From Delphinapterus leucas (taxonomy: Eukaryota > Chordata > Mammalia > Artiodactyla > Monodontidae), in the NCBI RefSeq assembly GCF_002288925.2, contig NW_022098036.1:45325204-45389203 (forward strand): a stretch of DNA of 64,000 nt. The letters run 5' to 3'. The position numbers were made by a program, and so were the translations under genes. Positions 12,500 to 23,540 of this stretch are shown one piece after another (position 1 is the first letter of the stretch; each line of letters opens with the position of its first letter). The notes under the pieces were generated by a model. That model was not told where the DNA came from. It made no database searches and saw nothing but the letters and a program-made list of their open reading frames with translations.

Positions 12500-13100
12500 T
12501 GCAAGTCCCACAGATTCTGACTCTAAGTTCCATGCCGCCTCTCCTTTCCCACTGCCATCTCCCTCAGTGTGGTCCTTCATTACCTTCCATGTGTATTTCT
12601 GTGATTGTCCCCTAAACTCATCTCTTCAGTCCTTGCCTCTGCTGCTTCAGTCCATCTCCTTGCCTCCCCTTCCCAAAGGACCAGCCCCATCATGTCACTT
12701 ACACACTCAAAACCCTTCAGTGACTCTCACTGCCTACAGAATTGGGCACAAACTCCTTTGCCTGGCATTTAAGGTCCTTTGCAATAGGGCTCCCAGACTT
12801 CTTTTCAGTGCTCATCTCTTAGCCCTCCTCTTCACGTCCCTGAGGTTTCAACGCAACTGTAGGACCATCTGGTCCCTTAACGCGCCCAGTGTGTTTTCCT
12901 GCAGTTTACAATTTGCACTGCCGCTGTTCCTGGTCTCCAGAGTTTAGAGCTGGCTTACGCCACTATAGCCGTGTAATTTCTCTGGCCCTTTTACCACAGC
13001 CACTGCCCATGGCTCTGCCCATAGTGTCCCCTGCATTCTTTCTACTGTCCCTCTCCCTCTTCCCCTCATCCTCACTGAAGGGGAACCTCAGATGCAAGGC
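12500..13100 (+). repeat. LINE L2 fragment
   Basis: Shows L2-like wording such as CTGGCATTTAAGGTCCTTTG and AAAACCCTTCAGTGACTC. The 240-codon open frame over 12225-12947 lies mostly in this repeat and is not a gene. Confidence 0.55.
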
Positions 13101-13134
13101 TGGATACAATCACCATTAAGTATCAAGAAGACGA

Positions 13135-13280
13135 GAGTGCAATCCCAGCTCTATTGCTTATTGACCTCAGGCAAGTTACTTTGTTTCTTCCACAGTAAAA
13201 GAGGTAGTGACACCATATAGTCATTAAAGAATTGAGATAAGTAAAGTCCTAAGGATAGTGTCATTATTCATATCATCATC
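13135..13280 (+). repeat. MIR SINE fragment
   Basis: Forward MIR order: a CCCAGCTCTATTGCTTATTG block, then CAGGCAAGTTACTT, then a diverged 3' part. Confidence 0.65.
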
Positions 13281-13686
13281 TCACCACCTGTGCTGGGCTG
13301 GTCCCCCTTGGCTCCTCCCCAGCTGCAAGGACTCCGGAGACATCTCATCCCTCTTTCCATCGAGTTCTGGGAAGCTGGGTGGGGTAGAGTGGAGGCCTGG
13401 CCCTCAGGTGCTCGGGTAGCTGTATTGTATGTCTAGGGGTGAGGGGAACTGCTGCCTCTGCTCTCTTTGTTCAGACTCTTAGCTCAGGCAGCAGCAGGCG
13501 TGGGCGTCCCCAGGGGAGGCACTGACAGCTTCAGTTCTCACAGGGACCTTGCAGGTGACAGCTGGGGAGGTGCAGGCCAACCCTATCACGCCCCAGCTGA
13601 TGGGCCTCCCTGTTGGATGTGGCTCCACCTTGAAGCAGCCCAGGCCACAGCTGAGTGTACTTCTAGGCGCAAAATGTAGCCTCCAG

Positions 13687-13891
13687 GGCTTCCCTGGTGG
13701 CGCAGTGGTTGAGAGTCCGCCTGCCGATGCGGGGGAGGCGGGTTCGTGCCCCGGTCCGGGAGGATCCCACATGCTGCGGAGCGGTTGGGTCCGTGGGCCA
13801 TGGCCGCTGAGCCTGCGCGTCCGGAGCCTGTGCTCCGCGGCGGGAGAAGCCGCAGCGGTGAGAGGCCCACGTACCGAAAAAAAAAAAAAAA
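13687..13891 (+). mobile_element. CHR SINE, long-tailed cetacean-type subfamily, very young
   Basis: Complete from GGCTTCCCTGGTGGCGCAG to an A tail of about 19. The flanking 16-bp target duplication starting AAAATGTAGCC is exact (13671-13686 and 13892-13907). The body is CpG-rich and little decayed. Confidence 0.95.
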
Positions 13892-14224
13892 AAAATGTAG
13901 CCTCCAGTGGGCTCCTTGCCGGTAAGGGGTAAGGTGATGGGGACTTGGTCACTGAGTTACCAAATTAATTCTAACGGGTCCCTGCTCCTCTCCAGGCCTG
14001 TTTTTTCATTGGCAAAGGGACAAGTTGGGCTCCGTAATCTTTAGGGGCCTTTTGCCCCTTGTTATGACTACTCCAGGACTAAGTCAGTTCCAGAGTCTCC
14101 CTAGAACCGTTACAGACAAGAAAACTCAGGCTCAGAGGAGCAAGGAACCTAAATCCACCCATCCCTTCCGTGGGGGGGCTTTGAGAACAGAGAGTCAAAG
14201 TAAGCAAGTGCAGTAGAAAAATCC

Positions 14225-14230
14225 TTTATT
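14225..14230 (-). terminator. REM2: REM2 poly(A) signal AATAAA
   Basis: Canonical AATAAA on the minus strand, about 775 bases after the REM2 stop. Cleavage is expected near 14205-14212. Confidence 0.8.
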
Positions 14231-14930
14231 GAAAAGGGAAGGGTGGCTCCCTTGCTGATGCCTCCTGGGACCTGGCTAAAGGCGGGTTGCCACCGCTCAG
14301 CTCTTCAGGCAAGTCTCTGCACACCTTCCCCTTAATAACCTTAAAGGGGAAGTGCCGTGGTAAATCACAATTCAGAAGAACAGCGCTTCCAGGCCCTTGC
14401 CTTTAAGAACTTATTAAAGGCAAAGTGCACAAGTGCAGCGGATCAGAGCCAGGACGCTTTAGGAAAGTCTCAAAGAAGCGGCTCCGTGTCTTTACCTTTA
14501 AGGATCTCTTAAAGTTGAGGCATATCGCGCTGAGTACAAAGGTGGAAAACTGTAAAGGAGTTTACAAAGCACTTTTCCAGTTCTTGCTTTTAGCATCTCT
14601 TTACGGGAGAGGTGGTCAAGCGTGAATTAACAAAAAAACAAAATACCTCGCAGAACTACTTTCCTCCCCGCCCGCCGGAAGCCGCCCCGCCCAACAGCCG
14701 CTGCACGACCCCCGCGGGTCAGCGTCCTCGCCTTCCAGGAGCCCCGAGGCCGGGAGGTAACCGGAGAGCGCGCGGAGCGGGTGGGGCGACTCCCGCCGGG
14801 GTCTGGGGGCGGGGGGTCCGGCTCCCGTAGTCACACCGGGGCGTCCCGGGAGTTTCTGGTTTCCTAGACTGTCTTCACAGAGGAAGCCGGACGGGGGCGG
14901 GGCGGGGCGAGGGGGCGAGCGGAGGGCGCG

Positions 14931-15002
14931 GTGACCATGGCGACCGCGGTGACCATGGCGACCGCGGTGACCATGGCGACCGCGGTGACCATAGCGACCG
15001 CG
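14931..15002 (-). repeat. 18-bp minisatellite, 4 copies, directly after the REM2 stop codon
   Basis: Four head-to-tail copies of an 18-bp unit (plus-strand start GTGACCATGGCGACC) fill 14931-15002. Three are identical and the stop-proximal copy has one change (ATGG to ATAG). The array ends two bases from the REM2 stop codon (15005-15007). Confidence 0.97.
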
Positions 15003-15004
15003 GC

Positions 15005-18000
15005 TCAGAGAACGGAGAGGTCGTGACACGACCTGGAGCGCTGCTTGAAGAACTTGGTGTTGCGCGGCACCAGGTTGGCAAGGAAGCGCTTGGCCTTCTT
15101 GGTGAGGCTCTCGCGGCGCGTGGGTGGCGCGGGGCCCTCGGGCCTGCCCCACTCGGGCTGCGGGCCCCCAGCGCGGTTCGGGCCCCGCCGCAGCCGGATC
15201 TGGCGCACCGCTCCCTCGAAGAGCTCCCGCGTGTTGTGGTGCAGCGCGGCCGACGTCTCGATGTGCTTGCAGCTCAGTGTCCCTGCCAGATGGCGGCCCT
15301 CTGCAGGAGGGGACGTGTTCAGGCGCCCGCCCGCCCGCCCACGGGGCTGCGCTGGGCCCGGGGCCGGCGAGGCTGGGCCTGGGGGGCGCAGGGCGTGCAG
15401 TGGAAAGGGATTGGGGCAAATGGATCTCTTGCAACTGATAGAACAAGCAGGGATTAAGTGGAGGGCGGTGGTGGTGTGGAGGGGGAGGGAGAAAGGGGCC
15501 TTGAGAAGAGGTGAGGGGGAGGAGAAGGAAGTCTCGGGGTCCTAGGCGTGGGCATTGAGAGTCTGCCCCTAGCCTGGGACTAACTGCAATTTTGTGCACC
15601 CAGGAGGTTAAAAGGCCTTATGGAGAAGAGGTGTCCTGGAAGGGAGAGGGTTCCCTGAGATTGCAAACATGGATGAGGTTCAGGGTACTCACCCTCCAGT
15701 GAGACCTCCCGGGAGCGGGCCAGGTCACTCTTGTTTCCAACGAGGATGACAGGCAGGTCATGTTGGGGCCTCCCAGCCCTGAGCCGTAGTAGGGTCTCTG
15801 GAACTTTGGAGAAGCTTTGTCGATCGGTGACCGAGAAGACGATGAGAAAGGCATCCCCTGTCTGAAGGCAGTGGTCCTGCAGCCACCCCCCTGCATCCCC
15901 CTGCAGATGGGCAGAGAGTCGTGGAATGTCAGGGCTGGAGGCATGGGAGAACCTGCCCAGCACCTTACACCTCAAGGATGAGGAGCCAGGATGTGAGGGA
16001 GAAGCCACCTGCTTAGGACACAGAGCTAGTTAATGGCAGAGTCTCCATACTCGGGGTGCGTTTGTGGAGGAGGGAGAAGTTTGTAATGTGAGCTCCACAT
16101 GGGCGAATGGGGGACATAGGATCCTAGACTAGGGTAGCCCATCCTACTTTCTTATGCTTAAGCTCTTAAAAAATGAATGCTATTCAAGTGTGTGTAATCT
16201 GGTCTCTCGTTTCTGCATAGTAATCATTTATGTCCAAATATTCACAAGTCCTCACTTTTTTCCCCTTCCCTGACATTACAGAGCCCTGAGCTTCTGTCCT
16301 CTCAGATCAGGATCTTCTAGGCTGAAAAATGTACAGAGGGGGTCAGTTTCAGGGTGTTCAGCCTGGCTTGCAGTTGCAGGGTTTGTCGAATCCAGATCCT
16401 AACTTTCCTCTGGGTCAGAAGATCCTGGAAACCAGACAGCAGCTCTCAATACCATGGTGTGTGCATAGGTGTGAGCCTTTGCTCTCTGAGACAATATATA
16501 TGAAAGGTCAGGTTCCACTACATGTTAAAACCAGGGGCTGTAGTCCCACCAGCCTTCAGCCTTCAGCCATACTTTGCCCCTCCTCAGCTCTCCCAGGTTT
16601 CATCACCTGCTTGCAGCCACATCTTAGTTCTCACCTGTTCCCAGATGTCATAAACAACTAGAGTCACTTCCTCCTTATCCACCATGATGCGTCTCTCATA
16701 GGTGTCCTCTGTTGGGAAATAGGGACAGGGAATAGAGCCCATTAGGAGGCTCCCCAACACCTGTTAGACCTGGTAACCAGGGATGCTTTAGATCCCAGCA
16801 CCAGGGACCCCCTCCTGGGAGGTTGCCACAGAAAGCATTGAAACAGTTTCTCTTAGGTTCTGGCCTCCAGGACTGTTCATGCCTTGAGCTCTTCCATCCC
16901 TGACTAGGGCTCCAGAGGCACCCTCAATTCTTGCAGGGCTCCCCCAAATACCTGGGTTCTCCAGCTCGTGAGCACTGTCTCCCTGGAGACCACCGAAAGT
17001 GCCTGCTAGGGTGCTCTTGCCCACGCCACTCTCCCCGACCAGCATGACCTTGAAGATGCCATCCTTTTGGGTGGGGGCTGCCTCCCCTGAGCCCAGGGAG
17101 TCAGAGGAGCCAGAGGATGAGGCTTGAGGTGGCCAGTCAAGTTCATCTACAGCCTGGGCCCGCCGCAGCTGGTGCTTGTAGGGGACAGGCATACTTCCTC
17201 TTCGTCTGGGGGCCCCTGGGGCAGGGGGTGGCCCGCCCCAGTCCAACCCTGCCAACAGTTTCTCTGGCTTCTTCAGCAGTGTAGCATCTGCTTCTGGGGG
17301 GGCAAAGAGAAGGAAGCTATGAGTGGGGTAGGCCTAGACACCTGCAGAGGACTCAGTCCTGGCTGCTCCAGCCTCAGAGGCCCAGTCGATGACCGTGACC
17401 CAGAAGGAGCTGAGAATCTTTGGTCCGACCTTCTTCCACTGAGCTCCACCAGAAGCCTGAACTGGTGGGGCTCCCAGGGGCTGACATGAAGGCTTGCCCA
17501 GTGTGGTTCCAGCCACAATCCGTTCAAAACATGCCCCATGCAGGGAGGCACCTGTGTGCAGGCTTGCACACCCACTCACACTTCACACTGACACACAGGC
17601 ACACCCCCAGACTAGGCCTCTGGCCGGGGGCTGCCCCTCCTTCCACCGGGAGGCCCTGCCCCCTCCTGCTTCCTACACTGATGATCCCCACACAGGGGAT
17701 AAACTCTGAAGCTGCTGCACAGGTTCTGAGGTTGGGTACTGACAGAGTCAAAAACTTTGTGGGGAGCCTGTTCCCAGGGAAGGGCCTTTGCTCACTGAGA
17801 TGTGTGTGTTGGGTCTCCATGGGTGTGTTAAAGGGGCTGCCTCTTCCCATGGCCCTGTAGGTAAGCATCCCCCAATGCATGTCTGTGTGTGAGAATCCTT
17901 CTGCACCCCTGGCTGTCCCTGTGAGTCTGACAGAATATTGTGTTCGTCGTGAGGCTGAGGGAGGGAGAGAGAGAGGGAGGGAGGAGGAGAAATAGCGAGA

Positions 18001-18628
18001 GAGCAGGAGCAGGGAGAGTGACAATGCACGGGCCAGGGTAACTGGAGGAGGAACCACAGACATAACAAAGGGGGATAGAGAGAGGCTGGAAATAGCCCAG
18101 GATCAATACTTGACTGGCAGCCAGGGCCTCCAGGAGACAGAGAAACCCTCAAAACAGTTCCCCAGGGTAGCCCCCTGCCCGTGATTGCCAGGCTTGTGGG
18201 CTGCCCCTCGTCTTTCCCCCTTCCCTCCTGCCCGTCCCAACCTCTTGGGAATGAGGCAGACCTAGGGGCTAAGTACCAGTTTCCCCAGGGAAGCCCTGGG
18301 TGATGGGTGAGGGGACATTTAGGCAGCCCACCTCTGCCCCCTAGCCCCCCAACTCATACGAGCCCCAGTCCTAGTGTGGGCAGGAGGCTTCCCCACTTCC
18401 TGAGTTGCTCTTGCCCTCTTGCTGTTTGCGTTCGAGCTCCTTCAACCCCTAGTTCTGACCTCCCCACCAAAGCTTCAGCTCCCACCCCCTTGGTTGCAGC
18501 CAGCACCTGCCAGCTCAGCCCTCACCTGGTGTGGGCGTCCCTGGCGGGGAGGCCCGGTGGCTGCTGGCGGGGCAGAGTGCTGTGGTTTCTGTGTCCGTGT
18601 CCATGTCGGTGTCGAGGTCCGTGTGCAT
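15005..18628 (-). CDS. REM2: REM2, RGK-family small GTPase
   Basis: REM2 is an RGK GTPase that binds the beta subunit of voltage-gated calcium channels and lowers channel activity, at the plasma membrane of neurons and endocrine cells (family knowledge). Exons: 18526-18628, 16952-17293, 16635-16708, 15693-15900 and 15005-15300. All are GT-AG and in phase, giving 340 aa, the human length as I recall it. The P-loop is GESGVGKST (121-129). The switch II region reads DIWEQGDAGGW in place of the usual Ras DxxG, an RGK hallmark. NKSD is at 229-232 and ETSA follows. The start has a Thr-Asp repeat. RRRGSMP (64-70) is a likely 14-3-3 site. The tail has a basic KKAKRFL region and ends SRSCHDLSVL; there is no CAAX box, as expected. 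The ATG has a weak context (C at -3). Confidence 0.97.
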
Positions 18629-18800
18629 CGGTGTGCGTGTGCGTGTGCAGCCTGGCGGCTTGCAGCACCCGCTCCCTCACTCAGCAGCACTGTCAGCTTT
18701 TCCCTTTAAATACCACCCCCCATGCCCTCCCCCTAAACACCTGGGGAAACAGTCCCACCCCCTGATGAGGTCACATATGCTAATGAGCCGTGATGTCAGC
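18629..18800 (-). promoter_or_regulatory. REM2: REM2 promoter and short 5' UTR
   Basis: A TATA-like TATTTAAAG lies on the minus strand at 18704-18712, so transcription probably starts near 18675-18680 and leaves a short GT-rich leader. Upstream are TGAGGTCA (18766-18773), octamer-like ATGCTAAT (18777-18784) and TGATGTCA (18791-18798, one change from the CRE). Function is inferred from motifs only. Confidence 0.5.
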
Positions 18801-20115
18801 GGGATTCCCTCCTTTCTGCCCCCCCCCCGCCCCCTTTGCGTCGCTTCCCTCTGGGAGCGCACACACTGCGGAGTCTGGTTAAGACATGAACAGAACAAAG
18901 TCAGAGGGGCAGAAGAGACGGGTTCAGAGAAGTGGGGTGAGGGGTCAGTGGGCAAGGGAGCTGAGGATGGGAGGAGGCAAGGACCCAGGGCCTGGGTGGT
19001 CTTCCTCCAGGAGCCAGGACTATGTGTGATTTGTCTCCGTATCCCAGCCCCTTAGCCCAGTGTTCAGCCCAGAGTGGGAGCTCAGTAGCTAAATGGAGGG
19101 GCTAAAGGAAGAAACCAAAAAAGACGCAGGGACAGGAGGACAGCCACCCCGCCACCAAGCTTCTCTGCCACCCCTTCTTCCCCATATTACCCCTTCTGGG
19201 CTAAGGCCCACAGCAGTACCCATTTCCCAGCCTGGCCCCTAGGCAGATGGGGGCTTTGAGGAAGGAGACATGGCTGCTTTGTTTGGCAGCTTCATTTTTT
19301 CACTAGGTTCAGGTGGGTACAAACCATTGTGGGGACTTTTTCCCCATCTTTCCCTCCCTGCCTGGCCCACCAACCTCGTGTTAATCAGAGCAGGAAAAAG
19401 GGGAGAAGAGACAGCTAGCCCTCTAGAAGAAGTTCCCAATCCCCAGTGCAGGTGCCAGCCCCCCTCTCAGTGCTCTCTGGGGCAGCCCCAGGCCTTCTGG
19501 GCTACACAGGGCAGACACACAATGACACCTACCTCTGGGGCAGGGGGGAAGCCAGGATAGCGGGGCTCCTTTACTGCTCCTTTTCTGCCCGGTCCCTTTC
19601 CCTTCAGGCTCCCACTCTTGTCTTCCCGGTGCCCCCAAGGACCCAAACACACATTCCGATTTCCTGGCCCCTTCTCACCCCATTTTTGCCAGATGCTGTG
19701 CTAAGCACCTTCCTGCATTCTCTCCTTTCATCCTCATGACCCTGAGGCTCAGAGTGGTGGGTGAGTGGCCTGTGCCCCAAATCAATCATGCAGCTGGAAA
19801 ATGGGGACACCAGGATTCCCACCCAGATCTTTCCAATGCCAAAGACTGTTTTTCGTCTCTATGCTATGCTACCTTCCTTGTCTTAAATATTCCAGCTGTC
19901 TCCTGTTATTGGGGACAACCTATATTGTGATCTTCAGTGGACTTTTCCAACTGAAGAAGCAAATAGTGATCTAGGGATTACTAGTGCAGTGACGCTGCAC
20001 TTATGTGGAGGTCAGCTACAGGGTAACATTGTGGGGTCTAGAGGGAGCAGAAAGAACTCTTAAGCAGCTACAGTCTTCATGTGCTTCACTCACTGGACAG
20101 ACTCTACAGTCCTCA
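18801..20115. other. Spacer between REM2 promoter and LRP10 3' end
   Basis: No gene is seen. An old MIR in reverse orientation sits at about 19665-19860 (GCTGTGCTAAGCACCTTCC, then TTTCATCCTCATGACCC). The rest is unremarkable. Confidence 0.6.
19665..19860 (-). repeat. MIR SINE (ancient)
   Basis: Reverse-order MIR blocks: AGATGCTGTGCTAAGCACC, then CTCATGACCCTGAGGCTCAG. Confidence 0.6.
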
Positions 20116-20137
20116 GTCACAGCCTACTTGTTCTTAC

Positions 20138-20143
20138 TTTATT
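20138..20143 (-). terminator. LRP10: Candidate distal poly(A) signal of LRP10
   Basis: AATAAA on the minus strand. It would give LRP10 a 3' UTR of about 3.4 kb, which fits the roughly 10-kb human gene as I remember it. An alternative AATAAA lies at 23029-23034. Confidence 0.45.
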
Positions 20144-20739
20144 CACAGTTTTAATGTGTCCATGTGTGTTCCTGTGCTCAAAGATGAGAAGCACATTTAT
20201 AGCAGCTAGTGACCCCTGATAGCTTGGTAGCAAGGGAAGCAATATCACAGAAAACTTTTAAAGCAGTCTTAAGCATTTAAAAAGTGGTCCAAGGTCATCT
20301 GGCATTAAGGCAAATAGCTTTTCTGACGCTGTTACAGCTTCTGAAAACATTGCTGCCGAGGTTTTTGGTGTCTATGAATGATCCTCAGCTATCCAGAAGG
20401 ATTTATAGTGCAGATGGGCTGAAGACGAGTGTAATGTTTTAGAGTGATTTCTTTCCAGAATGAGTTTTTTAAAAGTTTTAAATTGTAAAGGGTTGAGCTT
20501 TATGTTTCTGGAAAACTCATTTAGGTGGTAGAATTCATTTCTATGATACTAGATAAGAGTGTCAGTGGCTGGAGACCCCAGCGAAGATTCTTGACCATGA
20601 CTTCTGCCTGCCCTCAATCCAGCCTTAGGCCACAGATGCATGCTTGGTTTCATCTTGAACCACCATCTCTCTTGTCCCACTGGTAAGAGGCTGTGCACTT
20701 GCCCAGGTCAAGGCTCCCTCAGGAATTGGAGGTCCTGTG

Positions 20740-20935
20740 TAATAGTGGGACAGACTGAGATTTGGAACCGAGCTGATCCAGATTTAAGTCTGCCTCTCAG
20801 TAGAGACTGGAGCAGTATTCCTATGAAGCTGCTCATGAGCCTGTGAATTGGGGCTGTGATGCCCACAGCACAGCCTTGTTGTGAGGGTTAGCTACGTGTG
20901 ATAAAGGGTTTGGCACTCAGCAGGTTGCCCAACAA
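20740..20935 (+). repeat. MIR SINE (ancient)
   Basis: Forward MIR order with CCTTGTTGTGAGGGTTAGC and the GTTTGGCACTCAGCAGG end. It lies inside the presumed LRP10 3' UTR. Confidence 0.55.
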
Positions 20936-23028
20936 TTTGGTGCTCCCACAGTCTCGGGCTGTGTGGCTGGGAGTCCCTTTCCCCTCCCAGCACGGCCTGG
21001 AGCTTGGTTCAGGCCCAGATTCTGCTCCTTAAGGACCGAATTCTGGTATCTGCTCAGATTTTCAGCCTGATCCCCATCTCATAACTAAGATCACCTCCCT
21101 CCTCCCCACCAAGGGCCTTTGCATGAGTCCCACACCCCCGATACTGGGCACCTTGGACAGTGGTGTCTATCCTGATAGGATCTGAAGTCGCCTCATTTCT
21201 TTTTCCTTGGGCCGTGGTGAAAATAACTTGGGTGACAGCCCCCTAGTGCCCCACCCTTGCCTGGGTAAGACCCTCTATCTTAGTTCCCCCATTCTGCCTG
21301 TACAAGGTCAGTCCCCTCTCCCCGCCACCTGGGGCTTCACTGTGGCTGACAAAAACGGTGTTACTGCTTGCACCTCGTAGATCACACACCCAGCACCTAG
21401 AGGAATCTTCTTTCAGGCCCATAAATCTACATGCACAGGGCTTCCTAGTGAACTCTACCTTCAAGTCCTCCCTCCAGCATTCTGAAGCGTTCCACCATGA
21501 GGAACATTCTTCTACCTTAAATCTCTGTCCACTTTCAAGTTTCAAATACCCCTAGGAGGTAAAAGGTCTGGAGCAGGACAACGATGAGGATATCAGGCTG
21601 AAGGTTTCGAGCTGGCTATGGAGAAGGAGAGGAGCAGGGAGAGGCAGAGGCCAGGTGATGGAGAGGCATGGGAGGGGAAATCAACATTCCCTGCCTCACT
21701 GTTTTCACTGGACCTAACGCTGGTGGGACCCAGTGATTGTTTACACTGGGGAAGGCAGGCCCGGTGGGAGAACAGCAAGCAAGGATGAGAATCTCTGGAG
21801 CCCCTTCCCCAATCTCTGGAGAGGGCGTGGAGTGAAAGGTGCTTGAGTCTTCCCCAAGCCAAGATGCCAGTGTCCCAGGACTGTACCACGTCCCCTCGGC
21901 CACTTCCCTAGGCTCCTGCTCGCTGGGAGAGGGAACGGTATGCAATTAGTGCTGGGTGTGAGGATGCTGGCAGTGTGTCATCAACAGGGCCCCTCCACCA
22001 GGGAGGTGGGGATAGGCCGGGCCAGGCAGGAAGGGTAAGGGAGCCTAAGGGGGAGCCCTTTCTCCGGGGACTGATTGTTAGGGAATGCCTCAGCTCTGCT
22101 CCTGTGGGCATCACACCCACTCCCACAGGCTCTTTCTAAATCCTTTGTCCCGGCTGATTTTCCTTTTAAACTCTGGGACCGCTCTGTCAGCTTGCTTACC
22201 ACAGGCTGGGTCCCAACATTTCTCACAGATCATTCCCCCCTCCTCCGTCACCCGCTCCAGCTCTATGGCTCTGGCTATTGCTTGTGCTCCTGCGCCCCTT
22301 TCTCAGGAAGTCTAGGGTCCCTCTTACAGCCCTAGCCCTTACTGTCCCCTTAGTTTGCTTATCATATGGACTCTCACCCCGCCTAACATTCACAATTCTA
22401 TACCAACTACTGACAGCATTCTTTAGGATCTAGTTTGGGCCCTCTTCCAGGAAGACCTCTTGGATCTGGCCAAGGTGATGCTAGCATCTTCACACCCTGA
22501 ATGATTATGATTTTTCTCTGGACGCATCTTTGCCCGCTTTGAGGCATCCTGGCTGTGAGTTCATCTGTCTTGCCTAGGACAGACTGAAAATGCCTGGTAG
22601 GGTGGAGGATGGAGGGCAGGAGTGTTTCACCAGGGACAGTCTGCTTCTGTGATTAGTGCTCTGTGAGTACTCCATAAATGGGAAGTTTCTCAGCTGCAGG
22701 GCCCAGCGGGCTCATGACTTCCGGCCTGGCGGTGAGTAAGGAGGCTTGGTGCTCACTGCTGGTGTCAGTCACTGTAGAGCTGGGCCCCAGGCAGCGAGTG
22801 GAGGTGGAGAGGGTTAGTCTTAGGGTTCCTAGAATTTTCTTACCCTCTGAGTGGTATAAAAAACAAGGATGGGTGGTTGGAAGATAAATAGGAAAAGGCC
22901 AGGAGGTGGAGGGCAGAGCAAAGGGCTTCATAGGGAGGAGTAAGGTGAGGGGAGCATAAGCTGAGATGGGCAGAGAGGCGGGGCTCATGCTCACAGCTCA
23001 TTTACAAAAATCTTAAATTTCTGATTCC

Positions 23029-23034
23029 TTTATT
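23029..23034 (-). terminator. LRP10: Candidate proximal poly(A) signal of LRP10
   Basis: AATAAA on the minus strand, about 510 bases after the LRP10 stop. It may give a short transcript form. Confidence 0.45.
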
Positions 23035-23540
23035 TTCAACCTTGGCTTCCTGGACAATGACCTGGCTATGGAACAAAAGCATTTGCTGTGCTCTTTTTAT
23101 GAGCTAGGCCTTGTGGGAGGGATCACCATTGGCAAAACCCCAGGGCCTGCCCAAATCCTCCCCTTGGGGGCTGGAAGTCTCCAGCCAATTGGCATTCTGG
23201 TGCTTAAGGCCACTTTTGGGTGGGTTTGGCAAGGATGGAGTGTCCAGGCCTATGACCCTTTAAGAACTTTACTTTTTAAAAACAGCCACCCAAATGGTGG
23301 TGTGGGGAGAGGGTAGTGGAGGACTGTGGTCTCTGGCCATGCGCAGAGAGGGGGCTCTGTGTGAGCCCTCTCCCTGCCTGAGGGACACCTAACTTTATAG
23401 CAGCTACATGGGATCCATGGGAGGCCCATCAAGTGCCCTCACACTGAGGGACAGGGAGGGAAGTAATGGAAGGGAAGCTGAGCTGCCCTCTAAAGGGTTG
23501 CTGTCACTGTGAATAGAGCACCCAGGGGAGCCAGGTCACC

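Larger units (their letters stand above)
3746..14211. other. Intergenic region between RBM23 and REM2
   Basis: No gene is recognised in these 10 kb. The two genes converge here (RBM23 +, REM2 -). Contents are seven CHR-type SINEs, several MIRs and two L2 fragments, each listed separately. The stretches 3750-5780, 8140-8870 and 10140-10550 show nothing I can name. The few longer open frames fall in repeats. Confidence 0.7.
14212..15004 (-). other. REM2: REM2 3' UTR
   Basis: Non-coding, GC-rich sequence runs from the REM2 stop to the AATAAA. It begins with an 18-bp minisatellite. The long minus-strand open frame here (14616-15599) is a GC-rich shadow frame. Confidence 0.75.
20116..23540 (-). 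other. LRP10: Presumed LRP10 3' UTR (long form)
   Basis: No other gene is recognised between the LRP10 stop and the REM2 promoter side. The region holds a MIR, a possible L2 piece near 22390-22520, and two AATAAA signals (23029-23034 and 20138-20143). Which is used cannot be decided from sequence; the extent is an inference. Confidence 0.4.

Noticed and set aside
12225..12947. 240-codon open frame
   Set aside because: It lies mostly in an L2 fragment and has no known L2 protein motif or splice partner.
14616..15599. 327-codon minus-strand open frame across the REM2 end
   Set aside because: It overlaps the REM2 last exon in another frame, is driven by GC-rich sequence and the minisatellite, and shows no recognisable domain.
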